Below, in pieces: positions 28,629 to 38,458 of a DNA stretch of 64,000 nucleotides. Position 1 is the first letter of the stretch; every line of letters starts with the position of its first letter. The notes beneath the pieces were generated by a model. The model did not search any database. It saw nothing but the letters and a program-made list of their open reading frames with translations, and was not told the origin of the DNA. Source of the DNA: Robiginitomaculum sp. Its GTDB lineage: Bacteria; Pseudomonadota; Alphaproteobacteria; Caulobacterales; Maricaulaceae. A program made the translations under genes and the position numbers. Location of the stretch: positions 280,499 to 344,498 of the forward strand of contig JAJFFT010000004.1 of NCBI GenBank assembly GCA_021776525.1. Reading direction: 5' to 3'.

Positions 28629-29762
28629 ATGAAAACCACACAATTAATGATCGCGGGCCTGTTGGCCGGGGTTTGCAGTTTTGCCGCACCGGCGCTATCT
28701 CGCGATACGCTGCACATTGTTGGCTCATCTACCGTCTATCCGTTCTCGACGGCGGTAGCGGAAAACTTTGGCGCGCAAACTGATTTTCCAACCCCGATCG
28801 TCGAATCTACCGGTTCCGGTGGCGGTATGAAGCTGTTTTGTGCCGGCGTTGGCGAAGGTACGCCAGACATCACCAATGCCTCACGGCGGATGAAGGCCAA
28901 TGAATGGACATTGTGCCATCAAAATGGTGTTACGGATATTGTCGAGGTCAAAATCGGCTTTGATGGGATTGTTTTTGCCAATGCCACCGACGCCCCGACA
29001 TTTGACCTGACTTTGAAACAGGTGTTTCTGGCCTTTGCCGCGCAAGTGCCCGTTGCGGACGATAATTGCGTTCTCAAAGACAACCCCTACACTAAATGGT
29101 CACAAATTGATCCGTCTTTGCCTGATACAAAAATCGAAGCCTATGGCCCGCCGCCAACATCGGGTACCCGTGATGCATTTGTTGAAATCGCCATGGAAAA
29201 AGGGGCCAAGCAGATATCTTGCCTAAAGGCACTTCGTTCTGCCAAACCGGGCGATGAGGCCTATCAGAGCATAACCCCCGTTTTGCCCGAAGGTATGGGA
29301 GCTTCCGCTGATGGAACTGCTTTGGCGGGTAAAAAAATATTCAAATACATTGCCCATCGTCTGCGTGAAGATGGGGCCTGGATTGATGCTGGTGAAAATG
29401 ACAACGCCATTGTGCAAACTCTTGAAAAAACACCCGCGGCACTCGGTATTTTCGGGTTTTCTTTTCTGGACCAAAATGGTGACCAGATCAAAGGCGCCCA
29501 TATTGATGGTGATGAACCCAGTTTTGAAAACATTGCCAGCGGTGCCTATCCTGTGTCCCGCGATCTGTTCTTCTATGTGAAGAAACAACACACATCACTG
29601 GTCCCTGGCATTGCCGCTTTTGTGGCTGAATTTACCAATGATGATACCTGGGGTGAGTTTGGTTATCTGGGCGATAAAGGTCTGATCCCACTGCCCGAAG
29701 AAGATCGGGTCCGCCTTGGTGAAAGCGCCCGCGCTCTTGCCATTATGACACAAAGCCCCTGA
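28629..29762 (+). CDS. PstS-like phosphate-binding periplasmic protein
   Basis: 'LHIVGSSTVYPFSTAVAENF', 'VESTGSGGGMKLFCAGVGEGTPDITNASRRM', 'GPPPTSGTRDAFVEIAM' are PBP_like/PstS hallmarks. Start placed at ATG 28629 (MKTTQL) rather than 28590. Confidence 0.88.
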   Translation: MKTTQLMIAGLLAGVCSFAAPALSRDTLHIVGSSTVYPFSTAVAENFGAQTDFPTPIVESTGSGGGMKLFCAGVGEGTPDITNASRRMKANEWTLCHQNGVTDIVEVKIGFDGIVFANATDAPTFDLTLKQVFLAFAAQVPVADDNCVLKDNPYTKWSQIDPSLPDTKIEAYGPPPTSGTRDAFVEIAMEKGAKQISCLKALRSAKPGDEAYQSITPVLPEGMGASADGTALAGKKIFKYIAHRLREDGAWIDAGENDNAIVQTLEKTPAALGIFGFSFLDQNGDQIKGAHIDGDEPSFENIASGAYPVSRDLFFYVKKQHTSLVPGIAAFVAEFTNDDTWGEFGYLGDKGLIPLPEEDRVRLGESARALAIMTQSP

Positions 29763-29768
29763 TCGAGT

Positions 29769-30914
29769 TTATGCCTGATCCGTGGGGGGCGTATTGCTAC
29801 TGTCCCTTGCGGATCGGCGCATGCGTTTGGGCAGGCGCGGGCGAACCTTTCCGCCCAGGCGTTTCAGGCGTTTCCAGAACCGCCGCCGTTCCGGCCCCGG
29901 TGGCACCTCCAGGTTTTTGACGAAATCCTCGGCGCACGCTGTCCAGGAATAGGTCAGAGCGTGTTTGCGGGCCACTTCCCGGTCCAGATCCAGACAGGCC
30001 AGACTGGCGGCCTGTAAATCTTCGTCAAAGGCCCCGGCCCCTGATGTGCCGATAATGTCTTGCGGCCCCGGCACTGGGAAAGATGATACCGGTGTTCCAC
30101 AAGCCATAGCTTCCAGATTAACCAGCCCGAAGGTGTCAGTGCGACTGGGGAACACGAACACATCTGCATCGGCAAAATGACGGGCCAATTCCTCGCCGTG
30201 TTTGACGCCGGTAAACACTATATCAGGATATTTGCGTCTTAATTCTTCTAATTGCGGGCCATCGCCGACAACCACTTTGGTGCCTGGCAGGTCCAGCTCC
30301 AAAAAGCCTTCGATGTTTTTTTCAACGGCGATGCGGCCGACATTAACAAAAACAGGGCGCTTCAAACCGGCATAAACGCCGTTTTCAACATCGCGCAGTT
30401 CAGGGTTGAACAACTCTGTATCAACACCGCGCGCCCAGGCGCTGATATTGCCAAAGCCCTTGGCCAGCAACTCTTTGCTCATGCTGGGGGTGGTGACCAT
30501 CATGCGTCCGCCGGAATTGTGAAACCGTCGCATAAACGCATAACCTAAGGACAGCGGGATAAACGGAAAACGGGCATGCACATATTCGGGGAACTGGGTG
30601 TGATAGCTGGTGGTGAAGGGCCAGTTCCATTTCAGACACAGGGACCGCGCTGTTTGTCCGATACTGCCTTCGGTGGCGATATGGATGGCGTCCGGTTCAA
30701 ACTTTTCGATGCGCCGCTGAATATCCTTTTTGGCAAAAAATGCCAGACGGATTTCTGGATATGTCGGCAAGGGCAGGGTGAAATACCCGTCTCCCGGACT
30801 GATGACTTCAACCTCATGGCCCATGGCGCGGCATTCATCGACTGTGCGGCTGAGGGTCCTCACCACACCATTGACCTGGGGCTCCCAGGCGTCGGTCACC
30901 AGAATAATGCGCAT
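29769..30914 (-). CDS. GT4 glycosyltransferase (glycolipid mannosyl/glucosyl-transferase-like)
   Basis: 'MRIILVTDAWEPQVNGVVRTLSRTVDECRAMGHEVEVISP', 'FVFPSRTDTFGLVNLEAMACGTPV' GT4 motif. Confidence 0.85.
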   Translation of the reverse strand: MRIILVTDAWEPQVNGVVRTLSRTVDECRAMGHEVEVISPGDGYFTLPLPTYPEIRLAFFAKKDIQRRIEKFEPDAIHIATEGSIGQTARSLCLKWNWPFTTSYHTQFPEYVHARFPFIPLSLGYAFMRRFHNSGGRMMVTTPSMSKELLAKGFGNISAWARGVDTELFNPELRDVENGVYAGLKRPVFVNVGRIAVEKNIEGFLELDLPGTKVVVGDGPQLEELRRKYPDIVFTGVKHGEELARHFADADVFVFPSRTDTFGLVNLEAMACGTPVSSFPVPGPQDIIGTSGAGAFDEDLQAASLACLDLDREVARKHALTYSWTACAEDFVKNLEVPPGPERRRFWKRLKRLGGKVRPRLPKRMRRSARDSSNTPPTDQA

Positions 30915-31092
30915 CATGTGCTCCAAACGTTTTTCAACAAATGCCTTAGCCTACCCACCCTCACTTGGCGAGCATGTTGTCATGCCAGAGCTCGAAAAAT
31001 ACTCTGACTTGAACAGCGCGATATATCGGTGCAGTTTGTCAATGCAACCCGGTTGATCCAGGCAAAAGAGACAAGGCGAGGCCACGCGCACG

Positions 31093-32772
31093 ATGACATC
31101 TCCCTCATCTGATAAGACGAGCGCCGCACATCACCACCACCATCACCATTCGCGTGCCGTGTGGCAGCGTTGGGTGGTCCGCCGCATTCGCTACCATGCA
31201 GATCATCCGGTCTGGTTGTGGCTGACAGCTGCATTGGTGGGGACATTAGCGGGCTTTGCCACCTTGGGCTTTCGGCTGTCTATCTTGGGCGTGCAGGGCT
31301 TGCTTTATGGCAGCTCCGAAGAGCGTCTGGCGAGTACCGCAGCAGCTTTGCATTGGGGGCATATATGGATTGCCCCGGTGATCGGCGGGCTGACCGTCGG
31401 GGCGCTTTTATATCTGGCAGAGCGGGCCAAAGCGCTTGGCGAAGTGCGGGCGCAAAGCGTTGCCGAAGTGATCGAGGCCCGCGCCGTCGGCAAGGGGAAT
31501 ATCGGCTTTGGTCCGGGATTGTATTCGGCGGCAATTACCGCTGTCTCGCTAGGCTCTGGGGCCAGTGCTGGGCGGGAAGGCCCGGCGGTGCATCTGGGTG
31601 CCGCATTGGCATCTTTGTTGTCGCGCACTCTGAACCTTGGAGAGCGCAACGCGCGCACATTGCTGGCCTGTGGTGCGGCGGGTGCCGTGGCGGCGTCTTT
31701 CAATGCGCCACTGGCCGGGTTGTTGTTTGCGCTTGAGGTTGTGCTTGGCCATTACGCCTTGCGGGTGATTGCCCCAACCGCGGTGGCGGCAACGGCCGGG
31801 GCCGTGGTCACCCGGTCATTCCTTGGTGCGCAACCGGCCTTTGATCTGCCGCCTGTGCCAGGGGCTAGCCTGATTGATTACCCTGCCGCTGTGCTTCTGG
31901 GTCTTCTGTGTGCCGGTTTGGCCATTGTGTTTGTAACCCTGATGGTCAAAGGACCATACCATGTGCAAAAGCTGGCGGCGCGTTTTGGGGTGCCGCTGTG
32001 GGCTTTGCCCCCCATGGGCGGCGTATTGATTGGTCTGATCGGCATTGTCTTTCCCCAGGTTCTGGGTGTCGGTTACGAGGCCACCAGTACGGCGTTGCAC
32101 GGCGGTTATGGACTTATTTTATTGCTGTTGCTGTTGTGCGCAAAAATTATTGCCACCATGGTGTCTTTGTCATTTCGCTTTGGCGGCGGAATGTTCTCCC
32201 CGTCGATTTATCTGGGCGCCATGGTTGGTGCGGCGTTTGGGGCGCTGGTTGGTATGCTGCTTGGCGAAGCGGCGGCCCCGGCATTTTTCGCCATTGTTGG
32301 TATGGGGGCATTGTCCGGCGCTGTGTTGGGCGCACCTATATCGACCACCTTGATTGTTTTTGAACTGACGCAATCATACGAAGCCTCGGTAGCGGTGTTG
32401 TTGGCGGTGTCTCTGGCTACGGTAGTCACTCAGGCCATCACCCGCGGCAATATCTTTCAAAAACAGATCGAGCTGCGCGGCTATACCTTACGCGATGGTC
32501 CGCAAAGGTTGATCCTTCAAACTGTGCGAGTCCGCGATTTCATGACCCCGATCAGCCGTCTTAAAAAAGAAATCAGCATGGCCGGGGCGGTGCTTTATGC
32601 CGATGACACGCTGGGCAAGGCTCTGGGTCTGTTGAAAGCAGAAAATCTGGATGGTGCGCCGGTCAAATCGCGCTTTGGCGAACAAAAGGTCATTGGCTAT
32701 ATCTCCCGCGAGGATGCGTTGTTGGCCTATAATCAACGCCTTGTCGAAGAACATGAGGAACGCAGCGGCTAA
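31093..32772 (+). CDS. ClC-family chloride channel/antiporter with C-terminal CBS-like domain and N-terminal His7 run
   Basis: 'SLGSGASAGREGPAVHLGA' selectivity motif, 'FRFGGGMFSPSIYLGAMVGAAFGALVG', CBS-like 'VRDFMTPISRLKKEISM'. Confidence 0.93.
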   Translation: MTSPSSDKTSAAHHHHHHHSRAVWQRWVVRRIRYHADHPVWLWLTAALVGTLAGFATLGFRLSILGVQGLLYGSSEERLASTAAALHWGHIWIAPVIGGLTVGALLYLAERAKALGEVRAQSVAEVIEARAVGKGNIGFGPGLYSAAITAVSLGSGASAGREGPAVHLGAALASLLSRTLNLGERNARTLLACGAAGAVAASFNAPLAGLLFALEVVLGHYALRVIAPTAVAATAGAVVTRSFLGAQPAFDLPPVPGASLIDYPAAVLLGLLCAGLAIVFVTLMVKGPYHVQKLAARFGVPLWALPPMGGVLIGLIGIVFPQVLGVGYEATSTALHGGYGLILLLLLLCAKIIATMVSLSFRFGGGMFSPSIYLGAMVGAAFGALVGMLLGEAAAPAFFAIVGMGALSGAVLGAPISTTLIVFELTQSYEASVAVLLAVSLATVVTQAITRGNIFQKQIELRGYTLRDGPQRLILQTVRVRDFMTPISRLKKEISMAGAVLYADDTLGKALGLLKAENLDGAPVKSRFGEQKVIGYISREDALLAYNQRLVEEHEERSG

Positions 32773-32833
32773 AGGCCTCGCCGCTCGCTGCTGAGAGTGG
32801 CATAAAGCATCATTGAAAACGTGTGATTCGCTT

Positions 32834-33439
32834 ATGCCTCATTCCTCCGCCGGACCAGAAATTGAACGCCTGATTACCCTGTTGGCCCGGCTTCCGGGTC
32901 TGGGGCCGCGCTCTGCACGACGGGCTGCGCTGCACCTGATCCGCAAAAAAGAAGCCTTGATGGCTCCGCTGGCCGATGCTCTGGGCGAGGCGGCAACCCG
33001 CATCACCACATGCCAGCAGTGCGGCAATATTGATGTCAGTAATCCATGCGCCATTTGCGCTGCGCCAGGCCGGGCTCAAAACAGTATTTGCGTGGTCGAA
33101 CAGGTGGGTGATCTTTGGGCGTTGGAACGGGCCGGGGCCTATCGCGGGCGCTACCATGTGCTGGGCGGGGTGCTCTCGGCGCTGGATGGGGTGCGGCCCG
33201 AAGACTTGCGCATTGGCGCGCTGGTCAATCGTGCCGCAGAGGATGGCGTGAGCGAAATTATACTGGCGCTGAATGCCAATGTTGATGGGCAAACAACGGC
33301 GCATTACATTCATGATGCCCTGGCGCAAACGGGCGTGCAAATCACCTCGATCGCGCGCGGTGTGCCGGTGGGCGGCGATCTGGATTATCTGGATGATGGC
33401 ACTCTGACAGCGGCGCTTAAAGCCCGTAAATCGCTATAA
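32834..33439 (+). CDS. recR: Recombination protein RecR
   Basis: '[20 protein letters not shown]', Cys motif C..C...C..C, Toprim '[28 protein letters not shown]'. Confidence 0.96.
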   Translation: MPHSSAGPEIERLITLLARLPGLGPRSARRAALHLIRKKEALMAPLADALGEAATRITTCQQCGNIDVSNPCAICAAPGRAQNSICVVEQVGDLWALERAGAYRGRYHVLGGVLSALDGVRPEDLRIGALVNRAAEDGVSEIILALNANVDGQTTAHYIHDALAQTGVQITSIARGVPVGGDLDYLDDGTLTAALKARKSL

Positions 33440-33469
33440 TCCAGACGCCTTTTACAGACAGAAAGACCG

Positions 33470-35809
33470 ATGATGATGGACAGCCAACATTCTGATGATT
33501 CCAGGACTGACATTAAGGCGCTGAGCGCCATAGAGCGCAAAGTGCGCTGGCTTTCGGCCTGGATGATCCATAACGCCAACCATGTGCGGCCAAATCGCGA
33601 CGGGTTGAAAGTTGGTGGCCATCAGGCCAGTTGCACCTCTATCTCGACCATTATGACGGCGCTTTATATGCAGGTGCTCAGGCCCAATGACCGCGTTGCG
33701 GTCAAACCCCATGCCGCACCGGTCATGCACGCTATTGAGTATCTGTTTGGCCATCAAAGTTTGGACAAGCTGGAAAATTTTCGTGGGCTTGGCGGGGCGC
33801 AATCCTATCCGTCGCGGACCAAAGACGGGGCCATGGTTGATTTTTCAACCGGATCAGTGGGCCTTGGCGCAGCGATGACCAATTTTGCGGCCCTGACACA
33901 GTCTTATCTGGACCTCAAAAACCTGTTGCCCGAAGGCCAGAAACCGGGCCGCATGGTGGCGCTGGTTGGCGATGCAGAGCTGGACGAAGGCAATGTTTAC
34001 GAGGCCTTGCTGGACACCTGGAAACACGATGTACGCAATTTGTGGTGGATCATTGATTACAACCGGCAAAGTCTGGACGGTACAGTCAATGAAAAGCTGT
34101 TTCGCATTATCGGACGATTTTTCCGTGCTGTAGGCTGGAATGTCATCACTCTGAAATATGGCCGCACCCTGTTTGAAGCCTTCAAACAACCCGGCGGTGC
34201 GAGCCTGAAACGATGGTTTAACCAGTGCCCCAATGATCTTTATTGCGTGTTGACCTATAAGGGCGGCGCGGCATGGCGTGAACAAATCCTTGCCGATCAC
34301 CCTGATGATACTGACCTGCAAGGCCTTCTGTCGCGCTATGATGATGCGGCGCTGGCAGACTTGATGACCGACCTTGGCGGGCATTGCATGGAGGCTGTTC
34401 TGGACGCCTTTGCACAGGTGAAGAACGACAAGCCGACGGTGTTTTTGTGCTATACTATCAAAGGCCATAGCCTGCCTTTGCAGGGCCATAAGGACAATCA
34501 TGCCGGTCTGATGACCCCCAAACAAATGGCTGGTTTTCAAGCGGCCATGAATGTGCGCCAGGGCCATGAGTGGGAGCGCCACGAGGCACTGGATATTCCG
34601 GACGCACAGTTTGATGCCATGCTGCGCACCGCGCCCTTTAATCAGCCTCTGGATCGTCGTGTGTCCAAGGCCGCCGCGATCAACATTCCAGATGTCCTGC
34701 CTTTGGAACACGTTGCCAAATGCAGCACCCAGGAAAGCTTTGGCCGTATTCTTAATGATATTGCTAAAGGCGGCGGACCGTTGGCCGAACGTATTGTCAC
34801 CACCTCGCCCGATGTCACTGTGTCGACCAATCTTGGCGGCTGGGTTAATCAGCGCGGCCTGTTCCATCGCCGTGAAATCAAGGACACCTTTCGGGCTAAT
34901 AAAGTGGCCTCTATTCAAAAATGGGGCCGGGGACCATCGGGCCAGCATATCGAACTGGGCATTGCCGAAAACAATCTGTTTATCAATCTGGCGGCGCTGG
35001 GCCTGTCGCATCTTTTGTTCGGCCAGCGGTTGTTTCCTATTGGTACGTTGTATGATCCCTTCATTGCCCGTGGTCTGGATGCGCTCAACTATGCCTGTTA
35101 TCAGGATGCGCGCTTTATGCTGGTGGCCACACCGTCGGGCATATCGCTCAGCCCCGAAGGCGGCGCGCACCAGTCTATATCATCGCCCCTGATCGGTATG
35201 GGGCAGGCGGGGCTGACCTCGTTTGAACCGGCCTATGCGGACGAACTGGCGCACATCATGCGTTGGGGGTTTGTGCATATGCAGGACGAAAATGACGGCG
35301 GCTCTGTGTATTTGCGGTTGTTCACACGGGCGCTGCAGCAACCCGATCGCCAACTGGATGATGTACAGGTGCAGGCGATTCTTCAGGGCGGCTATTGGCG
35401 CCATAAACCAGACGGGCCGGTAGAGCATCTGATCGTTTATACGGGTGTTATAGCGCCTGAGGCCGAAGCCGCTTTTGAGGCATTGAACAAAGACGTTAAG
35501 GGCCTTGGCCTGTTGGCGATCACTTCGGCTGACCGGCTGTATCACGACTGGCAAAGCGGCGCGGTTAAGGCGCGGAGCAGGGCCTCGCACTGTGAAGAAT
35601 TGCTCGATGATTTAAGCCCTGGTGCACGCATTGTAACGTTGCATGACGGGCATCCGGCGGCGCTTTCTTGGCTGGGCGGTGTGCATGGCCACAAAGTACG
35701 GGCTTTGGGCGTGCATGAATTTGGCCAGTGCGGTGATCTGACCGATCTGTACCGCCACCACCAGATTGATACACAGGCCTTGTGCGACGCTGTGCGCCGG
35801 TCGTGGTAA
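33470..35809 (+). CDS. ThDP-dependent transketolase / homodimeric E1 (AceE-like) enzyme
   Basis: 'ALVGDAELDEGNVYEALLDTWKHDVRNLWWIIDYN' ThDP motif; 'GIAENNLFINLAALGLSHLLFGQRLFPIGTLYDPFI'. Confidence 0.8.
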   Translation: MMMDSQHSDDSRTDIKALSAIERKVRWLSAWMIHNANHVRPNRDGLKVGGHQASCTSISTIMTALYMQVLRPNDRVAVKPHAAPVMHAIEYLFGHQSLDKLENFRGLGGAQSYPSRTKDGAMVDFSTGSVGLGAAMTNFAALTQSYLDLKNLLPEGQKPGRMVALVGDAELDEGNVYEALLDTWKHDVRNLWWIIDYNRQSLDGTVNEKLFRIIGRFFRAVGWNVITLKYGRTLFEAFKQPGGASLKRWFNQCPNDLYCVLTYKGGAAWREQILADHPDDTDLQGLLSRYDDAALADLMTDLGGHCMEAVLDAFAQVKNDKPTVFLCYTIKGHSLPLQGHKDNHAGLMTPKQMAGFQAAMNVRQGHEWERHEALDIPDAQFDAMLRTAPFNQPLDRRVSKAAAINIPDVLPLEHVAKCSTQESFGRILNDIAKGGGPLAERIVTTSPDVTVSTNLGGWVNQRGLFHRREIKDTFRANKVASIQKWGRGPSGQHIELGIAENNLFINLAALGLSHLLFGQRLFPIGTLYDPFIARGLDALNYACYQDARFMLVATPSGISLSPEGGAHQSISSPLIGMGQAGLTSFEPAYADELAHIMRWGFVHMQDENDGGSVYLRLFTRALQQPDRQLDDVQVQAILQGGYWRHKPDGPVEHLIVYTGVIAPEAEAAFEALNKDVKGLGLLAITSADRLYHDWQSGAVKARSRASHCEELLDDLSPGARIVTLHDGHPAALSWLGGVHGHKVRALGVHEFGQCGDLTDLYRHHQIDTQALCDAVRRSW

Positions 35810-35958
35810 GAGATCCGTCAGGGGGAGGCTTTTCCTGCACACGGACGCTTGCTTAAGGCGCAAACATCGCCTATAGACCGCGCTCGAATTTACCGATGCG
35901 TTTTACGTGCGCGTACTGTTGTGCCCGCGTATCACCTAAAAATTTAAGGACCGGACCA

Positions 35959-36630
35959 ATGGCCGATATTCTTCTTTCTGTTGACGTGCGCGAACGTACT
36001 GGCACCGGCGGTGCTCGCCAAACGCGCCGCGAAGGTATGATCCCGGGCATCCTTTATGGTGGCAAGCTGGGCAATGTGGCTATCAGTCTCAAAGAGAACG
36101 AAGTGCGCAAGGCACTGAACTCCGGTGACTTTATCGCGCAAACGGTGACCATCGACCACAAGGGCGAAAAGCAACTGGTTCTCACCCGTGATGTTCAGTA
36201 CCACCCGGTTACCGATGTCCCGATGCACGTTGACCTGTATCGCGTTGATGCCGATCAGATGATTGAAGTTGAAGTTGCTGTGCGCTTTACCAATGAAGAA
36301 GAATCGCCAGGCCTGAAACGTGGCGGCGTTCTGAACGTTGTGCGTCACGAATTGTTACTGCTGTGCCCTGCCGGCTCTATCCCTGAAGTCATCGAGATTG
36401 ACCTGACCGGTTATGACATTGGTGATTCGGCTCACATCTCTTCGGTAGACCTGCCAAAAGGTGTAACCTCAGCCATTACGGATCGCGACTTTACCATCGT
36501 CACGCTGGTTGGCTCACGTGCCGCGATCTCGGAGGCCGATGAAGAGGCCGAAGCAGAAGCAGCAGCAGAGGCCGCCGCAGAAGCCGGTGAAGGCGAAGAA
36601 GGCGAAGCAGCTGAAGGCGGCGAGGAATAA
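35959..36630 (+). CDS. rplY: 50S ribosomal protein L25 (Ctc/TL5 form) with acidic Glu/Ala tail
   Basis: 'VRERTGTGGARQTRREGMIPGILYGG', C-terminal TL5 domain, EAEAEAAAEAAAEAGEGEEGEAAEGGEE end. Confidence 0.95.
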   Translation: MADILLSVDVRERTGTGGARQTRREGMIPGILYGGKLGNVAISLKENEVRKALNSGDFIAQTVTIDHKGEKQLVLTRDVQYHPVTDVPMHVDLYRVDADQMIEVEVAVRFTNEEESPGLKRGGVLNVVRHELLLLCPAGSIPEVIEIDLTGYDIGDSAHISSVDLPKGVTSAITDRDFTIVTLVGSRAAISEADEEAEAEAAAEAAAEAGEGEEGEAAEGGEE

Positions 36631-36687
36631 ACCATTCCCGTTTCTCTCTTCTGGCATAAATTATTTTCGCGCCAGCGGGAGGATGTC

Positions 36688-37260
36688 ATGCTGTTAATCG
36701 TCGGTCTGGGTAATCCTGATCCTAAATACGCACTGAACCGCCATAATGCAGGCTTTATGGCGGTCAGCGCCATTGCGCGCGCCCATGGGTTTGGGCCATG
36801 GCGGTCAAAATTTGGCGCGCTGGTGGCAGATGGCGTTCTGGAGACAGAAAGCGGCCGGGTCAAAACCCTGTTGATGAAGCCACAAACCTATTACAACGAA
36901 TCGGGTCGGGCGGTTCAGGCTGCTGCCAGTTTTTATAAAATTTCCAAAGACAAAATCATGGTCTTTCATGATGAGTTGGATCTGGAACCGGGCAAGTTTC
37001 GCGTTAAAACGGGCGGCGGTGCAGCCGGCAATAACGGGATCAAATCCATCATCGCGGCTTTGGGGCCAGATTTTCGCCGCGCCCGTATCGGCATTGGCCA
37101 TCCGGGGGATCGGGCCAAAGTGGTGCCTTATGTCCTCAAAGACTTTGCCAAATCGGATGCGACCTGGCTGGACCCTTTACTCGACGCCATTACCGATGCT
37201 GTGCCGCTGTTGGCAGAAGGAAAAGACAACGCATTTCAAACGCGCGTTAATCACCGCTGA
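36688..37260 (+). CDS. pth: Peptidyl-tRNA hydrolase
   Basis: 'LLIVGLGNPDPKYALNRHNAGFMAV', 'MKPQTYYNESGRAVQ', 'VFHDELDLEPGKFRVKTGGGAAGNNGIKSI'. Confidence 0.97.
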   Translation: MLLIVGLGNPDPKYALNRHNAGFMAVSAIARAHGFGPWRSKFGALVADGVLETESGRVKTLLMKPQTYYNESGRAVQAAASFYKISKDKIMVFHDELDLEPGKFRVKTGGGAAGNNGIKSIIAALGPDFRRARIGIGHPGDRAKVVPYVLKDFAKSDATWLDPLLDAITDAVPLLAEGKDNAFQTRVNHR

Positions 37261-38236
37261 GGCCCAAAAACCGCACTGTCATGCGCTGTGCGTCGAAATC
37301 CATATTGGTCGGGCCGAGCAGTCGCTTGCGCATGGTCAGTTGCTTATTTCGTTTTTTGCTCACGCGGCCGGGGGCGTTATGGCCACCCCCATAAACTCGA
37401 ACCATATGAACTTTGGTTTCACCTGTGCAGCCTTTGGCAACCTTTAATGTGGCATGGGACTGGTCTGTCTTGTCGCGATTGGGCATCGGCATTACACGGG
37501 CCTGCCCAGTACATCCCAGCACATTTTTCCAGTGGGCAAAGGTGTTCTGGCCGGACAGGACGGTGCCGCGCGCTTTGCGGAATCCAACATGACCGCCATT
37601 CCACGGCATGATCGGGTCTGCATCGCCATTGATCAATAAAATTGAACGAGGGTGTGATGGCTTGCAATTTTTTAGCGCGGTGGGCAAACCTGCAATGATG
37701 CTGGATCCGCCAGAAAAAATATCGCTAGCCTGGCACATCAGGCGTTGGGTCATCATGCCGCCGTTTGATACGCCGGTGACCAAAATGCGTGCCTCATCGC
37801 CCTGTCCGCTCCCGATCAGGCGACCAGCAACAGCACGTAAAAAGCCGACATCATCAGGCGTTATACCTTTAAAAAACGGTGTAATGCTATCATTGCGGCC
37901 ATCATTCCAGTGCCGCTTTACGGCGTCTGGATAGATCACAATAAAGCCGTTCCGCCGCGCATACGTGTCATATGACATGGTATTGTGGACCTGCCTGGCG
38001 CTGCCACCGCCGCCGTGTAGCACAAACAACACCGGTGCACCGCGTTTCGCGCTTTTGGGGGCAAACACTGTATAGCTTCGTTCAAGCCCGTCAGGTGCGA
38101 CGATGGTGTCGGCCTGTGCCTGTGATGGCGAGATCAAAATGCCAAGCGTAATAGCGGTTATGATGAGGTATAGCGTTACTGCATTGCGATCGCCAAAGGT
38201 CAGCATGGTCATTCTCCTCACCCTGTTTGCCGGCAA
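37247..38236 (-). CDS. PHB-depolymerase/LpqC-like secreted esterase
   Basis: 'VLFVLHGGGGSARQVHNTMSYDTYARRNGFIVIYPDAVKRHWNDGR', nucleophile elbow 'TGVSNGGMM', 'VYGGGHNAPG'. Confidence 0.85.
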   Translation of the reverse strand: MPANRVRRMTMLTFGDRNAVTLYLIITAITLGILISPSQAQADTIVAPDGLERSYTVFAPKSAKRGAPVLFVLHGGGGSARQVHNTMSYDTYARRNGFIVIYPDAVKRHWNDGRNDSITPFFKGITPDDVGFLRAVAGRLIGSGQGDEARILVTGVSNGGMMTQRLMCQASDIFSGGSSIIAGLPTALKNCKPSHPRSILLINGDADPIMPWNGGHVGFRKARGTVLSGQNTFAHWKNVLGCTGQARVMPMPNRDKTDQSHATLKVAKGCTGETKVHMVRVYGGGHNAPGRVSKKRNKQLTMRKRLLGPTNMDFDAQRMTVRFLGLSGD

Positions 38237-38458
38237 TGTTCACTGTACAACAGGGGGATGCATAAGGGGAGGCGATAACTAAAATTTAATAAAACCCTGA
38301 CCAGCTTGTATCCAGAAAATGTTGACGATTACATCGCAGTGATATGCGGGGTCATTGCATCGCAACGATGCGTTGACTTGCCCAATGAGAAGCGTAACTT
38401 TCGCCCATCTGGCAGCTGTTGTTGCTGTGAGTCGGCTGACAATTAAAAGAGGCAGGGC

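Noticed and set aside
24547-29762. Complete Pst phosphate transporter
   Set aside because: Only a PstS-like protein is present; PstC, PstA, PstB and PhoU are not encoded in the window, and the ATPase is PhnC-like.
33854-35170. 438 aa minus-strand ORF
   Set aside because: Fully antisense to the transketolase/AceE-like gene; no signal, family motif or SD; typical shadow ORF in a GC-rich CDS.
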